Positions 24,803-35,298 are shown, counted from the stretch's first letter. The stretch is 64,000 nucleotides of DNA from Deltaproteobacteria bacterium (GCA_007693595.1 REDI01000038.1:27188-91187); one strand, 5' to 3'. Made by a program: numbers and translations. The notes: generated by a model not told the origin, from the letters alone.

Positions 24803-26961
24803 CAGAGCACCTTCCGGCCAGCGAGGCGGTTCGCGAGCCGACTGTAGAAGAGCAGAACGAGGAAGATCAGCACCGCATAGGCCGCCGCGTAGCCATAGCG
24901 GTTCCCACGCGAGAACGCCCAGCGATAGGCCTCCGAGATGAGGATCTCGGTGCTGCCGTCGGGCTCACCGGCCGAGACCAGGTAGATCACGTTGAACATG
25001 TTGAAAGTCCAGACCGATCCCAGGATCATCGCTGGGAGGAGGGCGGGCATCAACATGGGCCAAGTGACGTGCCGAAAGCGCTGCCAGGCCCCGGCTCCAT
25101 CGACCTCCGCGGCCTCTTCGAGATCGCGTGGAATACTCTGGAGCGCGCCGAGCGTCACCACCATCATGAAGGGGAAGCCCAGCCAGGTATTGGTGGTGAG
25201 GTTCGCCGCAAATCCTGTGGCAAAGCTCGAGAACCAATCGATCTGCAAGGCCTCTCCCCGAAGCAGGAGCAAGCCCAGGATCGCGTTGATCGCCCCCACC
25301 TGGGCATCGAAGAGCGAGCGCCAGATCAGGGCCGTGATGTAGTTCGGCACGGCCCAGGGCAAGATGAGCAGCGCTCGCCAGACCCCTCGGAGCCCGACCC
25401 AGGGCTCGCGCAGGAGCATGGCGAGCGCGACCCCGATCACCACGTGCAGCGTCACGTTACTCACCGTCCATAACACGGTGACGACCAAGGTAAAACCAAA
25501 GGACATGGGCGAGGTGATCGGCCAGTCGCGCGCGAGCAGGATGTCGATGAAGTGCGCGAGTCCTACGAAGCTCCACTCCCCTTGATGGTGGGCGAAGAGC
25601 GCCACGGCCGCGCCGGTGAGGAAGGGCACCACCACCAGCACCACCATCGCCAGCCCCGCTGGGGCGATCCAGAGGTAATCCGGCGCGTGAACGAGCATAC
25701 GACGCCGAAGATCGGGGTCGCGGAGTCGGTAGCCCAGCGCGCCGAGCCCCGCGAGGGCCAACAAAGCCAACACGATCCCGTAGGGCCAGGGGTTGGCGGG
25801 CGGTGGAGGGGGGCGCCGGAGCACGGTAGCGTGCTGTTGGGCTGCCGCCATCGCGCGATCGGGGAGCACCGTGCCTCGAAGGACCTGGCGCAGCGCCCGG
25901 GCCAGCCCCTCCCAGGCGGACTGCACCTCGGGATCGGTCGGCAGCGGCTCGGAGCGGGCCGCCTGATCGAGCTGCACCTGCAGGATGGGGTCGCTCGGGA
26001 CCACCCGGCTCGCGGTGACAGCCTGCCGTCCTACCTCTTGCCGGATCTGAGCTCCGTCAACCCCCGAGAGGAAGGACGCCAGCTCGGCGGCCGCCTCGGG
26101 ATCCTGACCTCGGGCCGCGACGAAGGCGGCTTCGACGGTGAGGTAAGGGCGAGCCGGCTCCCCGGTCGGGCTGACCAGGGGGAGCGGAGCCGCCGCCACC
26201 CGGCGCCCGAGATCTGCGACGCGCCACGGGCCATCGATGATCATCGCGGCCCGTCCTTCGGTATAGAGCGATGATACCCGATCTGCCGAGGGGGCGGTGG
26301 GCATGAGCGCCGCGAGCTCCGCGGCGAACGTCAGCGCGTCGACCTGCGCTCGGGTATCGAGCGTGGGCTCCCCCATCTCGTCGATGGCGGCCCCGCCAAA
26401 GCCGTGCATCCACGGGGCGTGGTAGAAGGGTGTGCCCGCTTCATAGACAAGGCCATACCTTCCATCTTCCGTCAGCGCGGCGCTCAGCGCTAGCAGCTCG
26501 TCCGTGGTCCGCGGGGGCGTGTCGATGACCTCAGGGTCATAGATCAGCATCAGCGACTTGAAGGCGAGGGGCTGCCCCCAGAGCTCTCCTCCTTCGGTCA
26601 GCGCTTCGATGGCGGGATCGCGGTGTTCCCCAGAGACGTCCCCCGCCGGGACCAGCAGACCCATCCGTCGCCACTTGCCCAGGTTGCCTTGGGCGGCGAT
26701 GAAGAGGTCCGGGCCATTTCCTCGGGGGATGGCCGTCTCGAGCTTGGAGTCGTAGACGCCGAAGCTCACCGACACGAGCCGAACCCGGTGACCGCGCCCC
26801 TCGGCGAAGCGATCCACGGCCTCGCGCAGCGCCGCTTCTTCGGCACCGCGGTAGGCATGCCAGACCGTCAGATCCGCCGCATGAGCCCAGGTGGGTGCCA
26901 GGAGGCAGGCGACCACTACCCCGCACAGCAGCAGCGCCTGGAGCGCTCGTCGGGCCTTCAC
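24802..26961 (-). CDS. Fusion of sugar-binding protein and MalF-type permease
   Basis: One 719-residue frame joins two transporter parts. Residues 1-28 are a signal (VVACLLAPTWAHA). Residues 30-385 are an extracellular solute-binding protein of the MalE group (DLTVWHAYRGAEEAALREAV, GPDLFIAAQGNLGKW, EGRAAMIIDGPWRVADL). A Pro-rich linker leads to a membrane helix near 395 and then a MalF-like permease (residues 425-719) with the EAA loop DLEEAAEVDGAGAWQRF. The binding protein would thus stay tethered to the membrane. The start is a GTG overlapping the ATPase stop (GTGA). No separate malE-like gene is nearby. No frame break is seen between the halves, so the fusion looks genuine. Confidence 0.9.
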   Translation of the reverse strand: MKARRALQALLLCGVVVACLLAPTWAHAADLTVWHAYRGAEEAALREAVDRFAEGRGHRVRLVSVSFGVYDSKLETAIPRGNGPDLFIAAQGNLGKWRRMGLLVPAGDVSGEHRDPAIEALTEGGELWGQPLAFKSLMLIYDPEVIDTPPRTTDELLALSAALTEDGRYGLVYEAGTPFYHAPWMHGFGGAAIDEMGEPTLDTRAQVDALTFAAELAALMPTAPSADRVSSLYTEGRAAMIIDGPWRVADLGRRVAAAPLPLVSPTGEPARPYLTVEAAFVAARGQDPEAAAELASFLSGVDGAQIRQEVGRQAVTASRVVPSDPILQVQLDQAARSEPLPTDPEVQSAWEGLARALRQVLRGTVLPDRAMAAAQQHATVLRRPPPPPANPWPYGIVLALLALAGLGALGYRLRDPDLRRRMLVHAPDYLWIAPAGLAMVVLVVVPFLTGAAVALFAHHQGEWSFVGLAHFIDILLARDWPITSPMSFGFTLVVTVLWTVSNVTLHVVIGVALAMLLREPWVGLRGVWRALLILPWAVPNYITALIWRSLFDAQVGAINAILGLLLLRGEALQIDWFSSFATGFAANLTTNTWLGFPFMMVVTLGALQSIPRDLEEAAEVDGAGAWQRFRHVTWPMLMPALLPAMILGSVWTFNMFNVIYLVSAGEPDGSTEILISEAYRWAFSRGNRYGYAAAYAVLIFLVLLFYSRLANRLAGRKVL

Positions 26962-27995
26962 GGCAGGCGCTCGCCGGTCTCGGCGTGGAAGCGGTGAACG
27001 ACCCGCGGCAGGAGCGAGACGACCTCGCCAGGCTGGGCCTGGCAGGGCTCGGGCACCTGCGCCACGAGCTTTCGGTCTGGTCCGAGATCGAGGTGCAAGA
27101 GCGCCTCGGCCCCCAACGACTCGATGACCTCGATCTGGCCCCGCAGCGGACCGCGGCCGACCTCGATGTCGGTGGGCCGCAGTCCGAGGGTCATCGCGCC
27201 TTCGCCGGGCAGCTCCAGCTCCCCCTCGAGGCCATCGATGCGGACCGTTCCCCCGGCCCCGACCGCGGGAAGAAGGGCCATGGAGGGCGAACCGATGAAG
27301 GTTCCTACGAAGGTATTCGCGGGTCGATCGAAGAGCTCACGCGGAGTTCCGACCTGCTGGACGACCCCTTGATGCAAGACCACAATCCGATCGGCGAGGG
27401 TCAAAGCCTCGACCTGATCGTGCGTGACGTGAAAGACGGTCGTCTGGAGTCGGCGGTGCAGGTGCTTCAGCTCGACACGCATATGATGGCGCAGCGAAGC
27501 GTCGAGGTTCGACAGCGGCTCATCGAAGAGGAAGACGTCCGGCCTGCGCACGATCGCTCGCCCCATCGCGACCCGCTGGCGCTGCCCCCCCGAGAGCTGC
27601 CCTGGAAGCCGGTCGAGCAAGGGAACCAGATCGAGCATCGCCGCAACGTCTTCGACGGCCTCTCGGATCTCGGCCTTGGGGCGACGGGCGACCTCAAGGG
27701 CGAAGCCCATGTTCCGACGAACGGTCATGTGAGGGTACAGGGCGTAGCTCTGAAAGACCATCGCGACGTTCCTGGCTCGGGGGGAGAGATCGTTGACGCG
27801 ACGTCCGCCGATCTCGAGGGTGCCCGCCGTGATCTCCTCGAGTCCGGCGATACACCGGAGCAAGGTAGACTTTCCACAGCCCGAAGGCCCCACCAAGACG
27901 ATGTACTCCCCATCCTCCACGTCGAGATCGATGCCCTCCAGCACCGAGGTGCTGCCGTATCGCTTGTAGAGCCCGTTAAGGGTGACGCCGGCCAC
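26958..27995 (-). CDS. Sugar ABC transporter ATPase, MalK/UgpC type
   Basis: A 345-residue ATP-binding subunit that powers the adjoining permeases. It has Walker A (GPSGCGKST), the Q-loop (MVFQSYALYPHMTV), signature LSGGQRQRVAMGRA, Walker B (VFLFDEP), the switch His (HVTHDQ), and the C-terminal TOBE region (LGLRPTDIEVG) typical of MalK-type subunits. I chose the GTG at 27995, giving the usual start MAGVTLNGLYKRYG; an upstream GTG at 28034 would overlap the preceding gene by 34 bases. It begins six bases after the TIG lipoprotein stop, so the transporter may be cotranscribed with that gene. Confidence 0.92.
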   Translation of the reverse strand: MAGVTLNGLYKRYGSTSVLEGIDLDVEDGEYIVLVGPSGCGKSTLLRCIAGLEEITAGTLEIGGRRVNDLSPRARNVAMVFQSYALYPHMTVRRNMGFALEVARRPKAEIREAVEDVAAMLDLVPLLDRLPGQLSGGQRQRVAMGRAIVRRPDVFLFDEPLSNLDASLRHHMRVELKHLHRRLQTTVFHVTHDQVEALTLADRIVVLHQGVVQQVGTPRELFDRPANTFVGTFIGSPSMALLPAVGAGGTVRIDGLEGELELPGEGAMTLGLRPTDIEVGRGPLRGQIEVIESLGAEALLHLDLGPDRKLVAQVPEPCQAQPGEVVSLLPRVVHRFHAETGERLP

Positions 27996-28000
27996 GGGGC

Positions 28001-29158
28001 TCAGTTCCCCTGCATGAGGGCACCGTACCACCACTGTATGCCGTAGATACGCCCCTCAGCGTTGTTGGTGGGCAAGCGCACCTGCCCCTCGATGGCCCGG
28101 CCGACGCTGATCTCGATGAGCTCGTCGGGGTCCCAAGCGCTCCACAAGGCGTTGCTGATCAGGTGTTGACCATCGTCGAAGACCGCACAAGTGATGGTGT
28201 CTGCCACGACCGAGTTCGACTCGACAGAGGCGTACCTTCGGGCGCGGATGAGGACGTAGTCCCCGGACTCTCCACCTCTCCACCTGAGATTGATGGAGCT
28301 GAAGGGGGGCAGAGTGGCCAAGGTGTCGTTCTGCATGGCGGGCTCGAAGACCTCGAAGCCCTCTTCGGGGATCGGCACGGCGTCCTCAAGCAGCAGCTCA
28401 GGGAAGCCGACCGCACCCTCGGGCTGCTCCACATCGTAGGTGGCGCCGTAGGAAAACGTAGCATCAGACTCGTAGAAGCCGAAGAACTCCCCATCGCTGT
28501 CCGGGAGGAGAGCGTGATCTCCGGTGGGTCCCGACAGGGTCATCGCGGACAGCCCCGGCTCGATGAAGTTGATCCGAGGCCCCTCTCGCTCGTAATCTCG
28601 AACGCAGGTGTCGATGGTGGGGGCATAGAGCTCCCACCACCGCAGCGACGAGGGCTCGATCCAGACCAGGCTCGCCGACCGATCGAACTCGGGCGGCGGA
28701 ATGTAGGGTCGACCGTAGTCGTGGTTGCTCACCACCCCGACCAGGCCCGTCCGCCCCGAGCCATCCGGCCAGTAGTAGAAGGCTTCGGTGGCGCGTGCGA
28801 GCTCTCCCCGCGAGGCGATCACGACATCGACCGAGCCGTTGAAGGCCACGGCCGGCGTGAGCACGACCACCTGATCCTCCGTCGCCGAAACCACCGAGGC
28901 CTGCACCCCACCGAAGGTCACCGAGATGTCGCTCGGATCGACGGGCCCCACCTGAATGGTCACCTCGGTGGCACCGCCGTTGCTCCCCACGACCGGCGCG
29001 AGGCCAGCGTAGCGGAGCGGCACGACCTCGGTAGGATCGGAAGACGTGGGATCAGACTCCGTCTCTTCGGTCGGGAGGTCTGCGACCTTGGCTGCCACCT
29101 GTTCGGAGGTCACCCAGCACCCGGCGAGCAGCGGAAAGAGGAAGAGAGCTCGGTCCAT
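28001..29158 (-). CDS. Lipoprotein with IPT/TIG domain
   Basis: A 385-residue lipoprotein with signal MDRALFLFPLLAGC. After an acidic Ser/Thr linker, residues 50-125 form an Ig-like IPT/TIG domain (APVVGSNGGATEVTIQVGPV, DISVTFGGVQASVVSATEDQ). The remaining 260 residues are unassigned and beta-rich, with aromatic patches (GIQWWYGALMQGN at the end). It is likely a surface protein. The ATG overlaps the preceding stop by one base (TGATG), and malK follows six bases later. A link to sugar capture is possible but not shown. Confidence 0.75.
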   Translation of the reverse strand: MDRALFLFPLLAGCWVTSEQVAAKVADLPTEETESDPTSSDPTEVVPLRYAGLAPVVGSNGGATEVTIQVGPVDPSDISVTFGGVQASVVSATEDQVVVLTPAVAFNGSVDVVIASRGELARATEAFYYWPDGSGRTGLVGVVSNHDYGRPYIPPPEFDRSASLVWIEPSSLRWWELYAPTIDTCVRDYEREGPRINFIEPGLSAMTLSGPTGDHALLPDSDGEFFGFYESDATFSYGATYDVEQPEGAVGFPELLLEDAVPIPEEGFEVFEPAMQNDTLATLPPFSSINLRWRGGESGDYVLIRARRYASVESNSVVADTITCAVFDDGQHLISNALWSAWDPDELIEISVGRAIEGQVRLPTNNAEGRIYGIQWWYGALMQGN

Positions 29159-30087
29159 CAGAATCGCCCCCGCACGCGAAGAGTGGCGCTGTTCCGCTGG
29201 ACCGCCAGATCGATCCCCGAGACCGTGAGCCCCACCCCCGCGAGGCTGTAGCCCGTGACGTACAAGGCGTTCGACTGACGGGCATCCGCCGCGATCTGGT
29301 CGGCGCGCGCGGTGGTCCAGCAGGACTGGGCGCGGGTACAGTCCCCATAGACTGGGGCGTCGTAGCGACGATCGTCGAACTGGCGCTCCAAGACGTAGCC
29401 ACCGCCCACGAAGGCCGCCCCGGCGACCGCCATGCCGAGCCCCACCGCAAGTCCGATCCGACGCCGACGCGGCGTGGGCGGCGGAGGGGGAGGCGCTACT
29501 TGAGCAGAGCGCTCCCCCGGTGGAGGGGCGGGCGGCTCGTAGCGCTCCACGACCAGCGGCAGGCTGAGAGGCGGTCGACCCTCGACCAGCTCGACGACCC
29601 GACTCGTCCACCCCTGCGCGGTTCGAGCCTGGATGAGGTGCTCTCCCCCGACGATCTGCACCGGGGTCTGTTCGACGCGCTCCCCGTCGATCCAGAACTC
29701 GACGCTCGGATCCGCCGTCGAGACCAGCAGGAGGTCCTTGCTGAGTCGGTCAGCCCACTGGCGATGCTGCTCGATGAGCTCCGGCCCGACGTCTTCGGGA
29801 GGGTTGGCCGTGGGATCGAGGGTCACAGAACGAATGATCGCGTAGAGGGCCGCTTTGGGGTCCTGATCGGCCACGCTCGCCAGCGCGTCGAGCTGATAGA
29901 GCTCTTGCAAGGTCGATCGGGTGACCACCTGTTCCTGACAGGCGAGCGCGTCGGACGCCTCCGCGAGGCGTTCCCGAGCCTCTGCGACCCGCGCCTCGTC
30001 GAAGGCCTCGGTCGCCTCGACGATCAAGGACGTCAGTTCTGGACACTCCGGATCGGCAAGGGCGAGGCTAGCAAGGAACAGCAGCAT
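29158..30087 (-). CDS. Exported protein with PEGA-like domain and membrane helix
   Basis: A 309-residue protein. Signal MLLFLASLALADPECPEL; residues 15-115 are helical. Residues 125-185 are PEGA-like (DPSVEFWIDGERVEQTPVQI, VGGEHLIQARTAQGWTSRVV). A Pro-rich stretch and RRRR lead to a Gly/Ala-rich helix (IGLAVGLGMAVAGAAFVGGG). Similar proteins stand next to Ser/Thr kinases in Myxococcota. I start at the ATG at 30087, with GGAG nine bases upstream, rather than a GTG five codons earlier that contains that site. A kinase gene lies 127 bases upstream on the same strand. Confidence 0.72.
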   Translation of the reverse strand: MLLFLASLALADPECPELTSLIVEATEAFDEARVAEARERLAEASDALACQEQVVTRSTLQELYQLDALASVADQDPKAALYAIIRSVTLDPTANPPEDVGPELIEQHRQWADRLSKDLLLVSTADPSVEFWIDGERVEQTPVQIVGGEHLIQARTAQGWTSRVVELVEGRPPLSLPLVVERYEPPAPPPGERSAQVAPPPPPPTPRRRRIGLAVGLGMAVAGAAFVGGGYVLERQFDDRRYDAPVYGDCTRAQSCWTTARADQIAADARQSNALYVTGYSLAGVGLTVSGIDLAVQRNSATLRVRGRF

Positions 30088-30214
30088 CGGGGAGGACTCC
30101 ACGCGCCCGAACGGCGCAGCCCCCCCGTTTTACACGCTCCACCGCTCAGCGCAAAGGCTTCATCGCTCGTACAGGTGCCCACGGCCCACCGCTTCGTGGG
30201 GGAAGAGGCTGCAC

Positions 30215-31795
30215 TTAGGGACACTTCCCGTCGTGAGATCGACCCTCCGGGAAGGAGTAGCACCAGGTATTCGCCCCCTGAGCGCCGACCAGGATAGGGA
30301 ACTCCGCTCGCTCCTCGCCGCTGATGACCTCGATGCGGTGCTCGCCGAGGGGCATACGGATGCGCTTGGGCGTCCGCCCCGCGTCGGCGCCATCGATGCG
30401 GATCGCGACCGTCTTGGGTACACTGAACAAGAGCACCTCGGCATCGTCAGGCGCGCTGGACGAAGAGGGCTTCTCGGGCGGAGGAGGATCGGGTTCGATC
30501 GGAGCAGGTGGATCTCGGGCCGGCTCGGGGGGCTCGGGATCGAGCTCGGTGAGCGGCGGCGGCACCACTTCGATCTGCGGCTCGTGCGGCGGCACCTCGT
30601 CGGAGGGTGGAAGGGTAGAATGGAGCTCCGGGCCGTCCTGAATCACCTCGAAGGGGTTGGCCCACAAGCTGGTCCCCACGCCTAGAACGATGAGCAGGGC
30701 GAGCACCGCCCCCAAGACCGGGGCCATCAACAGCACCCCCAACATCAGCGCGAGTCGACGACGTCTAGGGCGAGAGCTGGACCCTGGATCGGATGGGGAC
30801 CGATCCAGGTCTTGGGGGGTGGTCGCCGAGCCTCGGGGAGCCGCCCCGCGAGGTGGAGCCGAGACCGGCGTGAGCTTCCGGAGGGCCACGGGCATGGAGG
30901 GCGCATCGACCGGGATCTCTTCGGTCTGCGTTGGCTCATGGGGGATGGGGTGATCGACGATCTTCCAGGTCCGCTGGCCCGAGAGGACCTCGATCAGGGA
31001 ATCGCAATCGGGGATCCGCTCCTCGCGGTCGAGGATCAAGCACCCGTCGATTGCCTGAATGACCGCGTCGGGCAGATCCGGGTTGAGGTCCTCGGCCGGC
31101 GTGTACCGACCCGCCACGATGTTGTTGTAGATATCGAGCGCCTGATCGCCCGGGAAGGCGCGCTGGCGGGTCGAGAGCTCGTAGAGGATGCAACCGAGGC
31201 TGAAGAGATCGGCACGCTGATCGACCGCGCGGGCGTCACGGATCTGCTCGGGCGCCATGTAGGCCGGTGTCCCCATCGCGATGCCCTGCCGGGTCGTGCC
31301 CGTCTCTTGGCTCTCACCCACCAAGAGCTTGGCCAAACCGAAGTCCGTGACCTTCGGAACGAACCCTTCCGGGCTACGAAAGAGCAGCACGTTCGCGGGC
31401 TTCAGATCGCGGTGGACGAGCCCTTCACGGTGAGCGGCGCGCACCCCGGAGACCACCCCCCGATACAGGGTCAGGGCGTCGAGCAGGCTGATCTTGTAGC
31501 GCCTCATCGCCTGATCGAGGCTCGGACCGTCGATATACTCCATGAGCAAGCCAGGGTTGCCATCGATGTCCAGGACATCGGTGACGCTGACGATGTTGGT
31601 GTGCTGGAGCGCCGCCTGCACCCTGCCCTCACGGAGGAGCCGTTGGCGGATCGCCCCGGAGGTCAGCGAGAGGACCTTGAGCGCGTGCTGGCTGTTGAGC
31701 TGATTGTGCCGCACCAGATAAACCACTGCCGTGCCGCCGTGCCCAATCACGGACTCGACGGTGTAGCGGTCGATGATCTGGCCCGGGTTGAGCAT
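30215..31795 (-). CDS. Membrane Ser/Thr protein kinase with extracytoplasmic PEGA-like domain
   Basis: A 526-residue Hanks-type kinase. Residues 1-275 are the catalytic domain: Gly loop IGHGGTAVVYLV, Lys in QHALKVL, HRDLKPANVL, DFGLAK, and APEQ in the activation segment. An Arg/Pro-rich linker ends at RPRRRR. One membrane helix is near residue 355 (LALMLGVLLMAPVLGAVLAL). Outside are a Pro/Glu-rich stalk and a PEGA-like domain (VAIRIDGADAGRTPKRIRMP) with a C-terminal Cys pair. It should sense something at the envelope and phosphorylate cytoplasmic targets. The ATG at 31795 begins MLNPGQIIDRYTV, with GAGGAA about ten bases upstream. Confidence 0.93.
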   Translation of the reverse strand: MLNPGQIIDRYTVESVIGHGGTAVVYLVRHNQLNSQHALKVLSLTSGAIRQRLLREGRVQAALQHTNIVSVTDVLDIDGNPGLLMEYIDGPSLDQAMRRYKISLLDALTLYRGVVSGVRAAHREGLVHRDLKPANVLLFRSPEGFVPKVTDFGLAKLLVGESQETGTTRQGIAMGTPAYMAPEQIRDARAVDQRADLFSLGCILYELSTRQRAFPGDQALDIYNNIVAGRYTPAEDLNPDLPDAVIQAIDGCLILDREERIPDCDSLIEVLSGQRTWKIVDHPIPHEPTQTEEIPVDAPSMPVALRKLTPVSAPPRGAAPRGSATTPQDLDRSPSDPGSSSRPRRRRLALMLGVLLMAPVLGAVLALLIVLGVGTSLWANPFEVIQDGPELHSTLPPSDEVPPHEPQIEVVPPPLTELDPEPPEPARDPPAPIEPDPPPPEKPSSSSAPDDAEVLLFSVPKTVAIRIDGADAGRTPKRIRMPLGEHRIEVISGEERAEFPILVGAQGANTWCYSFPEGRSHDGKCP

Positions 31796-31898
31796 CGGGC
31801 GTTGGTTCCTCTTGGCATCGCCGTGGCGAGCGTGCGACGGCGCGGCTCGTAGTGTCGCCCGCGAATGGGCTCCGTGGCAAGAGCCCAGGCCAAGGCCG

Positions 31899-32648
<750 letters not shown>

Positions 32649-32672
32649 GATCGTGCCTCCATCGCACACCCA

Positions 32673-32702
32673 GGTATAGCGCGAGATCGGCACCGTTGTC
32701 AG
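32673..32702 (-). promoter_or_regulatory. Candidate promoter of the Asp/Thr lipoprotein
   Basis: On the minus strand CTGACA (32697-32702) and TATACC (32673-32678) are 18 bases apart, 24 bases before the start codon. The -35 matches consensus at five of six positions, the -10 at four of six. Confidence 0.4.
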
Positions 32703-32733
32703 CAGTGGACGACGGCGAGCACGCCCTTTCGTG

Positions 32734-35298
32734 TCACCGGACCACCAAGTTGACGAGCCGACCGGGCACGACGATCTCCTTGACCGTTGACTTGCCCTCG
32801 ATCTGACGGGCGACGTTGGGCTCGGCGCGCGCAGCCTCAAGCGCCTGCTCCTTGCTGGCACCCGTAGGCAGGGTGACGCGGCCACGCACCTTGCCGTTGA
32901 CCTGCACCGCGATCTCGACGGTTTCGAGCACGAGCTTGGCCGGATCATGCTCGGGCCAGGCCGCGTCGACGACCGAGGGCGGATGGCCCAGCTGCTCCCA
33001 CAGCTCCTCGGCGAGGTGCGGGGCGAAAGGAGCGAGGAGCCGCACGAAGGCGGAGAGCTGCTCCACACCGACCTTCGCCGCCTTCGAGGCGACATTGACG
33101 AAGATCATCATCTCGGAGATCGCCGTGTTGAAGCGCAGGCTCTCGACCGCCTCGGTGACCTGCTTGATCGCGCTGTGTAGGGCTCGGTCGAGCTCGGCGT
33201 CGGCGACCCGGCCCTCGACGAGCTCGGTGACGTCGCCGCGCACGAGCCGGTCCGCGCGATCCAGGAAGCGGCGCGTGCCGGCGACCCCGCTGGTCTCCCA
33301 GTGCGCGCCCACATCGAGGGGGCCCATGAAGAGCTCGTAGAGCCGCATGGCGTCCGCCCCGTACTCCTCACACATGTCGTCGGGGTTCACGACATTGTAC
33401 CTTGACTTAGACATCTTCATGAGCTTGGGGTAAAGCCGCTCCCCGCTCTCACGGTGCTCGAAGTGATCTTCATCGTTAGCCTCGGAGAGAGGGATCTCCC
33501 CCCCTTCTCGAAGCGCCCGAACCTCGGAGGGGTACGCGTACCGCCCCCGCATGTCGGGATCGGTGTTGTAGCCGGTGGCGTGAACCATTCCCTGGTTGAA
33601 CAAGCGCTGGAAGGGCTCTCGGGTGCTGACCAGCCCCAGATCGTGCAGCACGTGGTGCCAGAAACGCGCATACAGCAGGTGAAGCACCGCGTGCTCCGCC
33701 CCGCCGACGTACAAGTCGACCGGCATCCAGTACGCTTCTTCGGAGGAATCCCAGGCGACGTCGCTCCGGTCAGGGCTTATGAAGCGAAGGTAGTACCAGC
33801 AGGATCCGGCCCACTGCGGCATGGTGTTCGTCTCGCGACGCGCCGATGCCCCGCTCATTGGATCGGTGGTCTGGACCCACTCGCGCGCTCGTGCGAGGGG
33901 TGGCTGCCCGTCGGCGGTGGGCTTGAACGCGTCGAGATCGGGCAAGAGCACGGGCAGATCGCCCTCGGACAGCGCCCGCACCGTGCCGTCTTCGAGCTCG
34001 ATCAGCGGGAAGGGCTCGCCCCAGTACCGCTGACGGCTGAACAGCCAGTCTCGGAGCCGATACTGCACCGTGCCCTCGCCCTTGCCCTGCGCCTCGAGCC
34101 ATGCCACCACCGCTCGGATCGCCTCGTGGTTGTCGAGGCCATCGAGAAAGTCGGAGTTCACATGGGGCCCTGAACCGGGGAAGGCCGCCTGCTGCACGTC
34201 CTCCCCGCCCGACACGACCTCAAGGATGGGCAGATCGAAGGTCTTGGCGAAGGCGTGATCCCGTTCATCGTGGGCTGGGCAGGCGAACACCGCGCCGGTT
34301 CCATAGTGGGCGAGCACGTAATCGGCGATCCAGATGGGGACCTTCTCGCCTGTGATCGGGTGGACCGCGTAGGCGCCGGTGAAGACGCCGGTCTTAGGGG
34401 CATCGGCCGCCTGGGAGGTGCGATCGCGCTCCGATCGACGGCTCACCTCGTCGAGGTAGGCCGCGACGGCCTGGCGTTGCGCCTCTGTGGTGATCCTCGA
34501 GACCAGGGGATGCTCAGGGGCGAGCACCGTGTAGGTACAGCCGAACAGGGTGTCGGGACGGGTGGTGAAGACTTCGAAGGAGGCGTCGTGATCCGCGACC
34601 TCGAAGGTAAATCTTGCTCCTTCGGACCGCCCGATCCACTCGCGCTGCATGGCCTTGATGCCCTCGGGCCAGTCCAGCGTGTCGAGGCCCGCGAGGAGCG
34701 ACTCCGCGTAATCGGTGATCTTGAGCATCCATTGCTTCATGAGGCGACGCTCGACCACATCACCCGTCTCGACGTAGCGGCCGTCGACGACCTCTTCGTT
34801 GGCGAGCACCGTTCCGAGAGCCGGGCACCAGTTCACCGGGACCTCGGCCTGGTAGGCCAAGCCCCTCCGATAGAGCTGTAGGAAGATCCACTGGGTCCAC
34901 TTGTAGTATTCGGGCTCGCTCGTCGCGAGCTCGCGGCTCCAGTCATAGGAGAGCCCGAGGCGCGAGAGCTGACCCTTAAAGGTGGTGATGTTGCGCTCGG
35001 TGATCTCGCGGGGGTGTCGCCCCTCACGCTCCGCTTGGCGCTCGGCTGGCAAGCCGAAGCTGTCCCAACCCATCACCCGCAAGACGTTGTAGCCCATCAT
35101 GCGACGAGCCCGAGCGACGACATCCGTGGCGACGTAGCCCTTGGGGTGGCCCACATGCAGGCCAGAACCCGAGGGATAAGGGAACATGTCGAGCACGTAG
35201 TACTTGGGGCGGGTGCGATCCTGCGAGGTCAGGTACGTGCCCTGGTCCTTCCAGTGGCGCTGCCACTTGGACTCGACGTGAAGGTGATCGTAGGCCAT
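32734..35298 (-). CDS. leuS: Leucyl-tRNA synthetase
   Basis: Charges tRNA-Leu with leucine; essential and cytoplasmic. The 854-residue bacterial-type class I enzyme has the HIGH motif in PYPSGSGLHVGH (residues 42-53), the editing (CP1) domain in the middle (EVFTTRPDTLFGCTYTVLAP, with ACPAHDERDHAFA), the KMSKS motif in KLMKMSKSRYNVV, and the C-terminal tRNA-binding domain (VQVNGKVRGRVTLP, GRLVNLVVR). The ATG follows GGAGA by four bases. It stands alone; the neighbour downstream starts 85 bases away and has its own promoter-like site. Confidence 0.98.
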   Translation of the reverse strand: MAYDHLHVESKWQRHWKDQGTYLTSQDRTRPKYYVLDMFPYPSGSGLHVGHPKGYVATDVVARARRMMGYNVLRVMGWDSFGLPAERQAEREGRHPREITERNITTFKGQLSRLGLSYDWSRELATSEPEYYKWTQWIFLQLYRRGLAYQAEVPVNWCPALGTVLANEEVVDGRYVETGDVVERRLMKQWMLKITDYAESLLAGLDTLDWPEGIKAMQREWIGRSEGARFTFEVADHDASFEVFTTRPDTLFGCTYTVLAPEHPLVSRITTEAQRQAVAAYLDEVSRRSERDRTSQAADAPKTGVFTGAYAVHPITGEKVPIWIADYVLAHYGTGAVFACPAHDERDHAFAKTFDLPILEVVSGGEDVQQAAFPGSGPHVNSDFLDGLDNHEAIRAVVAWLEAQGKGEGTVQYRLRDWLFSRQRYWGEPFPLIELEDGTVRALSEGDLPVLLPDLDAFKPTADGQPPLARAREWVQTTDPMSGASARRETNTMPQWAGSCWYYLRFISPDRSDVAWDSSEEAYWMPVDLYVGGAEHAVLHLLYARFWHHVLHDLGLVSTREPFQRLFNQGMVHATGYNTDPDMRGRYAYPSEVRALREGGEIPLSEANDEDHFEHRESGERLYPKLMKMSKSRYNVVNPDDMCEEYGADAMRLYELFMGPLDVGAHWETSGVAGTRRFLDRADRLVRGDVTELVEGRVADAELDRALHSAIKQVTEAVESLRFNTAISEMMIFVNVASKAAKVGVEQLSAFVRLLAPFAPHLAEELWEQLGHPPSVVDAAWPEHDPAKLVLETVEIAVQVNGKVRGRVTLPTGASKEQALEAARAEPNVARQIEGKSTVKEIVVPGRLVNLVVR

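Noticed and set aside
28163..29251. A 362-codon plus-strand frame opposite the TIG lipoprotein
   Set aside because: Antisense artefact; the minus strand has the signal peptide and TIG domain.
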